A DNA stretch of 40,811 bases from Bacillota bacterium (lineage in GTDB: Bacteria > Bacillota > Dethiobacteria > Dethiobacterales > Dethiobacteraceae). The translations under genes and the position numbers were made by a program. Positions 17,531-26,462 of the stretch are shown here, piece after piece. The DNA lies in NCBI GenBank assembly GCA_012522075.1, contig JAAYLG010000044.1, forward strand, positions 1 to 40,811, given 5' to 3'. The notes beneath the pieces were generated by a model. The model worked only from the letters and a program-made list of their open reading frames with translations, ran no database searches and was not told the origin of the DNA. Each line of letters starts with the position of its first letter. The stretch's first letter is position 1.

Positions 17531-18178
17531 TTATGGCGGTGAAATGCGTTTCCGCAGTTCACGAAAAATATAGGCAATAATCTGCTCTCTTTCTGCCTCA
17601 CTGATCCCGGCAAACTGGATGCCGATACGGACGTCTTTTGTCGCCCGGTCCACAAACACCCAGTTGATTACACCCTTTACCACCAGATGTTGTTTGCCCT
17701 TTTCTCCTGCACCAAGCGGCAGGGTAAACGTTACTTCAGTATTGACCGGCAGCGCTTCCTTCGATACAAACTGCAGCCCGCCTCCGGAAAGGTCAACCAC
17801 TTTCCCCCTGATTACCTTCTCACTGCCGTCTTCCTTGGCAACACGGATTTGCAGCGGCATGACCAGCGGCAGGCGGACATACTGCCGGCGCTGCCTCCGG
17901 GAAAGCAGAGTAGGCCTGGGCAGGACCAAAAGAGACACATTGTTGACCTTTTTCCTTTCCAGAATTTCGCCGATGAAACTGTAGACAGCATCCTTGTGGA
18001 CAAATTCCACCTTGACTTTGTCTCCCTCGTGCAGGAGCAGGTATTGACCGCTCTTAAACGGCAAGGAAAAGGCCAATTTTTTATCGTCCAGTTCCTGGAT
18101 CATGCTTTTGAACGGTTCTCCGTCAGGCAACGCGGACACCATGATTTTTTGACCGAGATACAGCCGACTGCGACTCAT
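17531..18178 (-). CDS. PilZ-domain c-di-GMP effector (YcgR/flagellar brake-like)
   Basis: RRQRRQYVRLPLVMPLQIRV (RxxxR) and VVDLSGGGLQFVSKE (D/NxSxxG) with YcgR-like N-terminal domain. Confidence 0.9.
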   Translation of the reverse strand: MSRSRLYLGQKIMVSALPDGEPFKSMIQELDDKKLAFSLPFKSGQYLLLHEGDKVKVEFVHKDAVYSFIGEILERKKVNNVSLLVLPRPTLLSRRQRRQYVRLPLVMPLQIRVAKEDGSEKVIRGKVVDLSGGGLQFVSKEALPVNTEVTFTLPLGAGEKGKQHLVVKGVINWVFVDRATKDVRIGIQFAGISEAEREQIIAYIFRELRKRISPP

Positions 18179-19080
18179 AGGCAGTCCTCCGGTTCACCCG
18201 ATTTTTCCCACAAAGCCGCAAGGCGGGCAAGAAAACCACGGATGCCGCGCGGTGCTTCCACAGGCAGCGCCAGCAGGGCATGGGCTATAGCCTGCACATC
18301 CTGTGCCGCCTTGGCCCGGGGAAAGCTAATGACAAAGGGCAGCTGCTGCCTCACAGCTCTGACCACATGCTGGTCGTTACTGATAATGCCCAGAAACTGC
18401 AGTTCCAACTGTAGGAACTTGCGGCTTACCTCAGCAAAACGTTCGGCAATGGCCCTGCCTTCGCTTTCACTGTTAACCAGGTTGACAACCAGTTTAATTT
18501 TCGGCTGCGGCTGCTGTTTGGCCACAACTTTGACAATACCATAGGCATCTGTAATGGCTGTAGGATCGGGAGTGGTGATAACAACAAGCTCATCGGCGGC
18601 GAAAATGAAAGACAGGACCGACGGGGAAAGGCCGGCCGACGTATCAATTAGCAGAACATCGGCTGTTTCTTCCAGGTAGAGCAGGCTGCTGATAAGATTT
18701 CCCCGCTGCTTTTCAGTGAGATTGGCCAGTTCCGCCAGGCCATTGGCACCGGCAATAATTTTTATTCCTTCCGGCCCGGTAATCAGTATCTCTTCCAGGG
18801 TCTTACGCCCCTGGACCACATCATGCAGCGTATGCAGCGGGACAAGGCCCAGCATGACGTCAACATTGGCCAGTCCCAGATCCGCATCCATGACGGTTAC
18901 TTTTTTTCCCAGGCGCGAAAGAACAATGGCCAGGTTTACCACGAAACTTGTTTTTCCCACGCCGCCTTTACCGCTTGTTACGGTAATGACGCGGGGTATT
19001 CTTTTTTTCGCCTGCTTTAGCCTGTCCTGCTGTGCTGCAGACGCCGCCAGTCTACGCAAATGTTCAGCCTGATCCAACAT
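18175..19080 (-). CDS. flhG: FlhG/YlxH MinD-like ATPase
   Basis: DQAEHLRRLAA activator helix, VTSGKGGVGKTSFVVNLAI deviant Walker A, VMDADLGLANVDVMLGL. Confidence 0.95.
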   Translation of the reverse strand: MLDQAEHLRRLAASAAQQDRLKQAKKRIPRVITVTSGKGGVGKTSFVVNLAIVLSRLGKKVTVMDADLGLANVDVMLGLVPLHTLHDVVQGRKTLEEILITGPEGIKIIAGANGLAELANLTEKQRGNLISSLLYLEETADVLLIDTSAGLSPSVLSFIFAADELVVITTPDPTAITDAYGIVKVVAKQQPQPKIKLVVNLVNSESEGRAIAERFAEVSRKFLQLELQFLGIISNDQHVVRAVRQQLPFVISFPRAKAAQDVQAIAHALLALPVEAPRGIRGFLARLAALWEKSGEPEDCL

Positions 19081-19084
19081 TACA

Positions 19085-20161
19085 TCACCCTCCCAGGATC
19101 AGATTCGCCAGCTTCTCGGAATGCGCTACCTCCAGGTCATCAGGCACATTCTGCCCTGTGGTGATATAAGTAACCGGGTAGTTTGTCTTGGCACAGACAT
19201 TCAGGATTGCTCCGTAAGTTGTCGTTTCATCCAGCTTGGTAAAAATCAAACGGTTATAATTAACCCTGCTGAATTTATCCATAATCATATATAAGTCCCG
19301 TGTTTTGGTCGTGGCACTCAACACCAGGAAAATTTCCGGGGCCGGCAAGACTGAGAGGAAACCGGCAAGTTCGGAAACCTGCATAGTATTTTTGGCGTTC
19401 CGGCCGGCAGTGTCCACCAAAATGATGTCGCAGGCGGAAAGTTTCTCCAAGGCCGCGGCCATTTCTTTGGGAGCCATCACCACTTCCACAGGCATGCCGG
19501 TGATATCGGCATAAGTCCGCAGCTGGTCCACCGCCCCGACACGGTATGTATCAATGGTAATCATGCCGACTTTTTTATTTTGGTAAAAGGCAAAGCGAGC
19601 GGCAAGCTTGGCCAGGGTTGTGGTTTTACCGACACCGGTGGGGCCTACAAAAACCAGGATTCTGGCATTGTCCGGCAGCTCCTCCGTACGCAGCTTCTCC
19701 CGGATTTTCTTTTGCATAATGATGGCCACTACTTCCTGGGAGAGTTCATTATCCGCCGCAAACTTGTCATGGATTTCGGCGAGAATTTGCTGCGCCAGCT
19801 CTTCTTCCACATCATGGGCTATCAGCTGTTGCATCCACTGGTAGAAAGGTCCCTTGGCCTCGATTTCCCTGCGCTGCTGGCCGGAAACAAGCCTGGAAAC
19901 AAGCTGTTTCAGTTCGCTAAGTTCTTTGTGCAGTTTATCTTCCGCTTTTGCCTGCTCCTGTCCGGCAAGAGCAGCTTGAAAAGGCATGACCGCAGTATCG
20001 GCCGCGGCCGTAATTTCAATTTTCGGCGGGGTAAAAAACCCGCGCCAGCCCCGCTCGCGGACCTTGCGGCTCTGGATAATAATGGCGTCCGGGCCAAGCT
20101 CTTTTTTAATCAGCTGCATACCTTCCTGAATATTGTCTACGCAATATTTTTTAATTTTCAT
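19085..20161 (-). CDS. flhF: Flagellar SRP-type GTPase FlhF
   Basis: MKIKKYCVDNIQEGMQLIKKELGPDAIIIQSRKV; ILVFVGPTGVGKTTTLAKLAA; IILVDTAGRN; RLIFTKLDET. Confidence 0.96.
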   Translation of the reverse strand: MKIKKYCVDNIQEGMQLIKKELGPDAIIIQSRKVRERGWRGFFTPPKIEITAAADTAVMPFQAALAGQEQAKAEDKLHKELSELKQLVSRLVSGQQRREIEAKGPFYQWMQQLIAHDVEEELAQQILAEIHDKFAADNELSQEVVAIIMQKKIREKLRTEELPDNARILVFVGPTGVGKTTTLAKLAARFAFYQNKKVGMITIDTYRVGAVDQLRTYADITGMPVEVVMAPKEMAAALEKLSACDIILVDTAGRNAKNTMQVSELAGFLSVLPAPEIFLVLSATTKTRDLYMIMDKFSRVNYNRLIFTKLDETTTYGAILNVCAKTNYPVTYITTGQNVPDDLEVAHSEKLANLILGG

Positions 20162-22229
20162 TCTCACTCACCATCCCCACTGATTCTACATCCAGCCCCG
20201 GCACAATTTCATGAAAGGAAAGGACAGTCAGGTTCGGCAGGAAACGCTCCGCCAGGCGCTTAAACGGCAGGCGAATCCGGGCCGATGTTAGGACCACCGG
20301 GGATCTCCCCGCCAGCACTTCCCGCTCCGCCAACTTGCCCAGTTTGGCGAAAATGCGCTGGGCAACCTGCGGCTCCAGGACAGGAAAAGCACCGTGCGGT
20401 GTAACCGTGATGGCATCAAAAATTTTTTGTTCCAGGGCTGCGTCAAGGGAAATAACATGCAGCCGGCCGTCTGTTGCATACTGGTTGCACAGTGTGCGGG
20501 CAAGAGCCTGCCGAACATATTCCGTCAGAGTATCGGCATCCCTGGTTGTACGGGCATGGTCCGCCAGCGTCTCGAAGATAGTCACCAAGTCACGGATGGG
20601 AACTCGCTCCCGCAGCAAATTCTGCAAGACTTTCTGAATCTCTCCCACAGTCATAATATCGGGCAGGAGTTCCTCAATAACTGCACTCTGCTTTTCCCGC
20701 ACAAGCTCAATTAGCTCTTTGACCTCCTGCCGGCCCAGCAGTTCATGGGCGTGGGCCTTAATAATTTCCGTCAGGTGGGTAATGATGACAGTTGTGACAT
20801 CAACTACGGTATAACCGGACATTTCCGCTTCTTCTTTCTGATCCGGGGCGATCCAAACGGCAGGCAAACCGAAAGTCGGCTCTTTTGTAGGCTGCCCGTG
20901 CAGTTCCAGTTCATCACTGTTAAGCGGGTTCATTGCCAGGTAGTGGCCGGGACGCACTTCTCCTTTAGCAATGGCATTGCCTTTTAGTTTAAAGGTGTAA
21001 GCATTGGGCGGCAATTGCAGGTTGTCGCGGATGCGGATAGGCTGCACCACAATGCCCAGTTCCAGGGCGCACTGGCGGCGGCAGGCTGTAATCCGCTCCA
21101 GCAGGTCGCCACCCTGGGCCCGGTCTGTCAGCGAGATCAAGTTATAGCCGATTTCAATTTCCAGCGTCTCCACCACCAGGAGATTCATGACATTTTCCGG
21201 CTGCAGCGCCGTCCGCTCCGGCTGCATGGCCTGCAGGGCACGACGCTCCTCTTCCTCTTTCTCTTCCTGGAATAAGGTATAAGCGGCAAAACCGGTGGCT
21301 AAAGCAAGAATAAAAAACGGGAAAAAGGGAATTTGCGGCACAAAGCCCAAAATAAGCAGGATCGCTGCCGCCAGCGCCATTACCCGCGGGAAGCTGAACA
21401 ACTGGCGCGACAGGTCCTCGCCGAAGCTGCTTTCGGAGGTACTGCGGGTCACAAGCATACCCGCGGCCGTGGAAACCAAAAGCGCCGGAATCTGCGAAAC
21501 AAGGCCGTCCCCCACGGTAAGTGTTATGTAACGCTGGATGGCCTCGGCGGCGGGCAGACCCAGCTGGACCATACCGATGGTAAAGCCGCCGATAATGTTG
21601 ATAAGCGTAATGACTATGCCGGCAATGGCATCGCCGCGTACAAATTTGCTGGCACCGTCCATGGCTCCGTAAAAGTCGGCTTCCGCCTGCAGTTCCCGCC
21701 GCCTTTTGCGCGCTTCCTGCTCCGTGATCAGGCCCGCATTAAGGTCTGCGTCAATGCTCATTTGTTTTCCCGGCATGGCGTCCAGGGTAAAGCGGGCCGC
21801 CACTTCGGCCACGCGCCCGGCACCGTTGGTAATAACCACAAACTGAATCACGGTAATAATCAGGAAAATAATCAGTCCGACTACGTAGTTATTGCCGGTA
21901 ACAAAATTACCAAAGGCGGCGATGATGGCTCCGGCCTCGCCGCGGCTTAAAATCAAGCGGGTAGAAGAAATATTGAGCGCCAGCCGGAAAAGCGTCACCA
22001 CCAAAAGCAGGGAAGGAAAGACGGAAAATTGCAGTGTTTCAGTAGCGAAAAGAGTCAAAAGCAGGATTACCACCGAAGCGGCAATGGAAACAGTAAGCAG
22101 CACATCCAGAAGCAGCGGCGGGATGGGAATGACAATAATCATGACGACTGCGATTACCGCAGCAGCAATAATTACATCCGCATAATGCAGCAATACCTGC
22201 CGGCCGCGCCCGGCATCCACTCTTGCCAT
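20151..22229 (-). CDS. flhA: Flagellar export protein FlhA
   Basis: PSLLLVVTLFRLALNISSTRLIL, GRVAEVAARFTLDAMPGKQMSIDADLNAGLITEQEARKRR, TVVDVTTVIITHLTEIIKAHAHELLGRQE. Confidence 0.97.
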   Translation of the reverse strand: MARVDAGRGRQVLLHYADVIIAAAVIAVVMIIVIPIPPLLLDVLLTVSIAASVVILLLTLFATETLQFSVFPSLLLVVTLFRLALNISSTRLILSRGEAGAIIAAFGNFVTGNNYVVGLIIFLIITVIQFVVITNGAGRVAEVAARFTLDAMPGKQMSIDADLNAGLITEQEARKRRRELQAEADFYGAMDGASKFVRGDAIAGIVITLINIIGGFTIGMVQLGLPAAEAIQRYITLTVGDGLVSQIPALLVSTAAGMLVTRSTSESSFGEDLSRQLFSFPRVMALAAAILLILGFVPQIPFFPFFILALATGFAAYTLFQEEKEEEERRALQAMQPERTALQPENVMNLLVVETLEIEIGYNLISLTDRAQGGDLLERITACRRQCALELGIVVQPIRIRDNLQLPPNAYTFKLKGNAIAKGEVRPGHYLAMNPLNSDELELHGQPTKEPTFGLPAVWIAPDQKEEAEMSGYTVVDVTTVIITHLTEIIKAHAHELLGRQEVKELIELVREKQSAVIEELLPDIMTVGEIQKVLQNLLRERVPIRDLVTIFETLADHARTTRDADTLTEYVRQALARTLCNQYATDGRLHVISLDAALEQKIFDAITVTPHGAFPVLEPQVAQRIFAKLGKLAEREVLAGRSPVVLTSARIRLPFKRLAERFLPNLTVLSFHEIVPGLDVESVGMVSENEN

Positions 22230-22250
22230 AAAATCCTCCTCTCCACTGCG

Positions 22251-23312
22251 TTAACGCCGCAGGCGGTAAATAGCAGCCAGGATTTCCGCCACCGCCTGGT
22301 ACATTTCCACCGGGATGGCCTGTCCGATTTCGACTTGGGTAAAAAGCATCCTGGCCACAGTCTTGTTTTCCACGATGGGCACATGATGTTCCTTTGCTTT
22401 TTCCCGGATGCGCCGGGCCACATCCCCGGCCCCCTTGGCCACCACTACAGGCGCCTCATCCTCGCCGTCCCGGTAACGCAAGGCCACGGCCAGTTCTGTC
22501 GGGTTCGTAATAACTACTGTGGCCTGCGGTATACTCTCCATCATTCGGTGCATGGCCAGGCGGCGCATTCTTTCCCGCATACGGGACCGGACTTGCGGAT
22601 CACCCTCATACTGTTTCATTTCTTCTTTAACTTCCTGCCGGGTCATCCTTAAGTTCTGCAGGTGTTGCCGGCGCTGAAAGATATAATCGGCTACAGCCAG
22701 GGCAAAAAAGGCAATTCCCACACGGACGGACAGACCCAGTATGAGGGAACTGGCCGTTTCCCATGCTTGGGCCGCGTTCTGGTAAAGCAAAAGCAAAAGC
22801 ACATCCAGCTTCTGTTTGACATACAGGTAAGCAACCGCCCCCACAAGGGCCACTTTCAGCAGCGACTTTACCAGATCAAAAAGGGCCCGCCGGGAAAAAA
22901 TTCTTCTAAAGCCTTCCACCGGATTGATACGGCTTAACTGCGGATTCAGCGGTTCAGTGGTGAAAAGAAAGCCTGACTGGACATAGTTGACAACAACACC
23001 GACCGTCACGGCGGTAAGAAAAATAGGGAAAGTTACAACAGCAAAATCCCAGGCGGCTACTCTTGTCAGCCCGCCCACCGCCTCACTGCCGGGAGCGAAT
23101 GGAGGAAAACTAAGGTAGCGGGCAAGCATTTCCTTGAGGTAGGAAAAGAGGAAGCTGCCTGCGGCATATAAAACTGCAGTCAAGGCCAACAGGTTGGCGG
23201 CCGCTATCACTTCACCTGATTTAACCACCTGTCCCTTTTTTCTTGTTTCCTCCAGGCGCTTGGGGGTTGGTTCTTCCGTTTTTTCACCGTCGGCAAAGAG
23301 TTGCAGGTCCAG
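22251..23312 (-). CDS. flhB: Flagellar export switch protein FlhB (5' end has no ATG/GTG/TTG; CTG at 23312 or recoding from fliR)
   Basis: Translation upstream of the ORF-caller GTG gives LDLQLFADGEKTEEPTPKRLEETRKKGQVVKSGEV, the conserved FlhB N-terminus; C-terminal VVITNPTELAVALRY. Confidence 0.92.
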   Translation of the reverse strand: MDLQLFADGEKTEEPTPKRLEETRKKGQVVKSGEVIAAANLLALTAVLYAAGSFLFSYLKEMLARYLSFPPFAPGSEAVGGLTRVAAWDFAVVTFPIFLTAVTVGVVVNYVQSGFLFTTEPLNPQLSRINPVEGFRRIFSRRALFDLVKSLLKVALVGAVAYLYVKQKLDVLLLLLYQNAAQAWETASSLILGLSVRVGIAFFALAVADYIFQRRQHLQNLRMTRQEVKEEMKQYEGDPQVRSRMRERMRRLAMHRMMESIPQATVVITNPTELAVALRYRDGEDEAPVVVAKGAGDVARRIREKAKEHHVPIVENKTVARMLFTQVEIGQAIPVEMYQAVAEILAAIYRLRR

Positions 23313-23326
23313 TCGCTTGGCGGGAG

Positions 23327-24088
23327 CTAAAAAAGGCTGAACAGGACGGAAAGGTTTTGGTGCATACTGCTGAAAACTGTCTGCAGAAATTGTGACACGT
23401 AAGGGAATATAAGATAAACGATTAATAAGGCAACTCCTACCTTTAATGGCATCCCCACCATAAAAACGTGCAGTTGGGGTACAGTTTTGGCCAAAAGGCC
23501 CAGAGCCAGGTCGCAGAAAACCAACACCGCCATTACCGGCATGGCCAGCTGAAAAGCAAGCATGACCATTTGGGAAAAATAAGCTGTAAACTGCGGGAAG
23601 AGGTCAGGCTGCAGCACCGCGCCGCCCAGGGGGATAAGTTCGGCACTGCGGGCCAGTGCCGCCAGCAGGTAATGATGTCCGTCAATTGTCAGGTAAAGCA
23701 CAAGGGCAAAGTATTGATAAAACTGGGCGAAAAGCGTAACTTGTGTCCCGTAAACAGGATCAAAGAGACTGGCCGAGGTCAACCCCGTCTGCAGGTCAAG
23801 ATACTGCCCGGCCACGGTGGCAACCGTAAAGAAGAAAAGAGTAAAAAGGCCGATGGTCAGTCCGACCAGTGCTTCACCCGCCACCATCAGAAAGTAGGAC
23901 AGGAAATGTGCCGGCAGTTCTGCTACCAGCGTCCGGTTGGCACTGAAAACAAGATAGGCTGTCATGGCGGCCAAACCGGTTTTAAACAGCACGGGAACCC
24001 GGACACGGTTCAGGAAGGGCAGCGGGACAAAAACAGCGGTAAAACGGACAAATAACAGCAGTAAAGCGGTCCATTCCAAACTTGCCAT
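23327..24088 (-). CDS. fliR: Flagellar export protein FliR
   Basis: LLLFVRFTAVFVPLPFL...; VAGEALVGLTIGLFTLFFF; GQYLDLQTGLTSASLFDP; VGMPLKVGVALLIVYLIFPYV. Confidence 0.95.
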   Translation of the reverse strand: MASLEWTALLLLFVRFTAVFVPLPFLNRVRVPVLFKTGLAAMTAYLVFSANRTLVAELPAHFLSYFLMVAGEALVGLTIGLFTLFFFTVATVAGQYLDLQTGLTSASLFDPVYGTQVTLFAQFYQYFALVLYLTIDGHHYLLAALARSAELIPLGGAVLQPDLFPQFTAYFSQMVMLAFQLAMPVMAVLVFCDLALGLLAKTVPQLHVFMVGMPLKVGVALLIVYLIFPYVSQFLQTVFSSMHQNLSVLFSLF

Positions 24089-24095
24089 CTAAATG

Positions 24096-24365
24096 CTACA
24101 TCCCGTAAGTACCAAGCTGCGCAAACAGGTTGGCGGTATAATTTACAATTGTTGTCAGCATCCAGCCGCCTAAGACCAGCAGCCCGAGCAGGATAGCCAG
24201 TATCTTGGGAACAAAAGTAAGCGCCTGCTCCTGGATTTGTGTCGTCGCCTGAAAAATGCTGATCGTAAGGCCTACAAGCAGGCTGATGGCCAGCAGGGGG
24301 GCCGCCAGGTGAAGAATAGTCATCACTGCTCCCCGTGCTATCGTCAAGACATATTCGGCCGACAT
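24096..24365 (-). CDS. fliQ: Flagellar export protein FliQ
   Basis: LAAPLLAISLLVGLTISIFQATTQIQEQALTFVPKILAILLGLLVLGGWM. Confidence 0.96.
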   Translation of the reverse strand: MSAEYVLTIARGAVMTILHLAAPLLAISLLVGLTISIFQATTQIQEQALTFVPKILAILLGLLVLGGWMLTTIVNYTANLFAQLGTYGM

Positions 24366-24377
24366 AAGCCCCCTCCT

Positions 24378-25136
24378 CTACAGAAAACTTTCCACCAGTG
24401 ATTTAACCACCATGTGCCAGCCGTCCACCATGACGAATAACAGCAGTTTAAAGGGCAGCGAAATCATCACGGGCGGCAGCATGAACATCCCCATGGACAT
24501 AATTGTACTTGCCACAACCATATCAATAATCAGAAAGGGAACAAAAAGCAAAAATCCCATCTGAAAGGCCGTTTTTAACTCGGAGATCACGAAAGCGGGA
24601 ACCAGGACGCTAAAAGGCACGTCATCTTTTGTTTCCGGCCGTTCAGCGCCGGCTATGTTGATAAAAAGGGCCAGGTCTTTTTCCCGGGTCTGCCTGAACA
24701 TAAACTCGCGCAGGGGCCGGGTGGCGGCTGTCCATGCTTCTTCCTGAGTTATCTCCCCTGCAAGATACGGCGTCAGGGCCGTATCTTTTATTTCGCTGTA
24801 AACGGGAGACATGACAAAAACGGTGAGAAAAAGGGCCAAGCCGATAATAACCTGGTTCGGCGGTGTCTGTTGTGTAGCCAGGGCGTTGCGTAAAAAAGAG
24901 AGAACTACCACAATGCGGGTAAAAGAAGTCATTAAGACCAGAATGGCGGGGACCAGCGACAGTACTGTCAGCAGGGCCAAAAGCTGCAGCGTGCCCACCA
25001 CTTCCTGCGGCTCGGTGGCAGTGCCCAGTTCAATGTTGACATTGGGCAACGGCAGGGGCTGGGCCGCCGCCCGGCCGGGGCACAGGGCACAAAACAAAAG
25101 CAATAGTACAAGGCAAAGTATGTATTTAACTTTCAT
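24378..25136 (-). CDS. fliP: Flagellar export protein FliP
   Basis: LTVLSLVPAILVLMTSFTRIVVVLSFLRNALATQQTPPNQVIIGLALFLTVFVMSPV; start trimmed to ATG at 25136. Confidence 0.97.
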   Translation of the reverse strand: MKVKYILCLVLLLLFCALCPGRAAAQPLPLPNVNIELGTATEPQEVVGTLQLLALLTVLSLVPAILVLMTSFTRIVVVLSFLRNALATQQTPPNQVIIGLALFLTVFVMSPVYSEIKDTALTPYLAGEITQEEAWTAATRPLREFMFRQTREKDLALFINIAGAERPETKDDVPFSVLVPAFVISELKTAFQMGFLLFVPFLIIDMVVASTIMSMGMFMLPPVMISLPFKLLLFVMVDGWHMVVKSLVESFL

Positions 25137-25530
25137 CCCGGCTACCCACTTCTTCCTCTTGCTCCTCGCGGCTGTCGGCAGTCCGCCCCAAGGACATGAG
25201 CCTCTCCTTGCTTTTTTGCAGGAGCCCGGCAAAGTCGGCCATCCCCACACCGGCAGGCTCTGTAGCCGCAAGCTCTTCGCTGCTGATTTCCGCCAGGCAA
25301 TCCACCCGGGTGGGAGTGACACCGAGCAGCAAGTAGCGCTTTCCCACCTTAACCAGGCAGAGTGAGACCCGCACACCAAGGGCAAGGCGTTCAACTACAC
25401 GCAGGTTGGCACGGCTGCCCGGACGGCGTCCGGCAAAAAGCGGGAGCAGGTAGCGTGTAAAAATGAAAAGCAGGACCAGGACAAAAACAAGTGATACGGT
25501 TATCTGTAGAAAAGCCTGGAAATTGTCCAC
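25126..25530 (-). CDS. fliO: FliO/FliZ-like flagellar biosynthesis protein
   Basis: VLVLLFIFTRYLLPLF TM followed by LRVVERLALGVRVSLCLVKVGKRYLLLGVTPTRVDCLAEI; GTG start proposed at 25530. Confidence 0.85.
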   Translation of the reverse strand: MDNFQAFLQITVSLVFVLVLLFIFTRYLLPLFAGRRPGSRANLRVVERLALGVRVSLCLVKVGKRYLLLGVTPTRVDCLAEISSEELAATEPAGVGMADFAGLLQKSKERLMSLGRTADSREEQEEEVGSRDES

Positions 25531-25534
25531 GTTC

Positions 25535-25978
25535 TCACTCTTTTCCAGTTTTGGCGGCGGCCGGTGTAACTTCGGCAACACGGCAACCAAAATTTTCATT
25601 GATCACCACAACTTCGCCTGCAGCCAGCGGCTTGCCGTTAACCAAAAGCAGGGCATTTTCTCCTGCCAGCCTGTCCAGCTTAATGACGGAATCTTTCTGG
25701 AGGTTGAGTATTTCCCGCACTGTCAGCCTTGTCCGCCCCAGCTCCAGGGTAAGCTTCACCGGGATGGAACCGAAATAGGACAGCTCCCGCTGCTCACGGC
25801 GGCTTTCCTGCGGTGTCAACTCAGGGAACTCAATGTTTTTAATTTCATGCTGTTGCCTGCCCTGCTTTGGCGTTCCGGTTTCAGCTGCAGCGGCACCGGG
25901 CAAAGCTTCCGGATCAGGTTGCTGCAGTTTTTTCATCAACTCTTCAATTTCCGTCTGTGATAAAAATGCTGAACTCAT
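25535..25978 (-). CDS. Second FliN/SpoA-domain switch protein with N-terminal SQTEIEELM motif
   Basis: C-terminal IPVKLTLELGRTRLTVREILNLQKDSVIKLDRLAGENALLLVNGKPLAAGEVVVINENFGCRVAEV; N-terminal LSQTEIEELMKKL. Confidence 0.9.
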   Translation of the reverse strand: MSSAFLSQTEIEELMKKLQQPDPEALPGAAAAETGTPKQGRQQHEIKNIEFPELTPQESRREQRELSYFGSIPVKLTLELGRTRLTVREILNLQKDSVIKLDRLAGENALLLVNGKPLAAGEVVVINENFGCRVAEVTPAAAKTGKE

Positions 25979-25991
25979 ACACCCTCCGCCT

Positions 25992-26462
25992 TTACTGCAC
26001 CAGGAAGTCGGTAAAATAGATTTCTTTGATAATACCTGTTTTGAGGACGGCATTTATCCTGTTTTTCAGGTCGCGGCGCAGTGTTTCCATGCCGCCGTTT
26101 TCCGCCAAGTCTTCAGCCGTACGCTGTCGCAGCGTGAGGATAATCAAGTCCCTGATTTGTGCCTGTCGCCGTTCAAGTTCTTTTTGCAATTTTTTGTCCT
26201 CATAGGCCAGCACCAGCCGGACTTTCAGATATCTCCTCTGCCCGCTGTCCGCCAGGTTGACAGTATATTCTTCCGGTCCGAACAGTTCACACTCACCGTC
26301 AACAGACTGCCTGGTTTGCCTCTGAACAGGCAGTGCGTATAACGGCCGGCCCGACAGGAAATTAAATGCGAGCAGTGCCGTATTAAGCAGCACTATTATG
26401 AGCAGGACAATAACAAGTATTTTCATACCGCTACCGGTTTTTTTTATTTCGATCTCACTCAT
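25992..26462 (-). CDS. fliL: FliL-like basal-body-associated protein
   Basis: N-terminal TM, YTVNLADSGQRRYLKVRLVLAYEDKKLQKELERRQAQIRDLIILTLRQRTAEDL...LKNRINAVLKTGIIKEIYFTDFLVQ. Confidence 0.94.
   Translation of the reverse strand: MSEIEIKKTGSGMKILVIVLLIIVLLNTALLAFNFLSGRPLYALPVQRQTRQSVDGECELFGPEEYTVNLADSGQRRYLKVRLVLAYEDKKLQKELERRQAQIRDLIILTLRQRTAEDLAENGGMETLRRDLKNRINAVLKTGIIKEIYFTDFLVQ

Noticed and set aside
17687-18544. 285-aa plus-strand ORF
   Set aside because: Antisense to pilZ/flhG; no domain signal.
21586-21594. GCCGATAA on plus strand inside flhA considered as sigma28 -10
   Set aside because: No TAAA at 15-16 nt upstream and located inside an antisense coding region.
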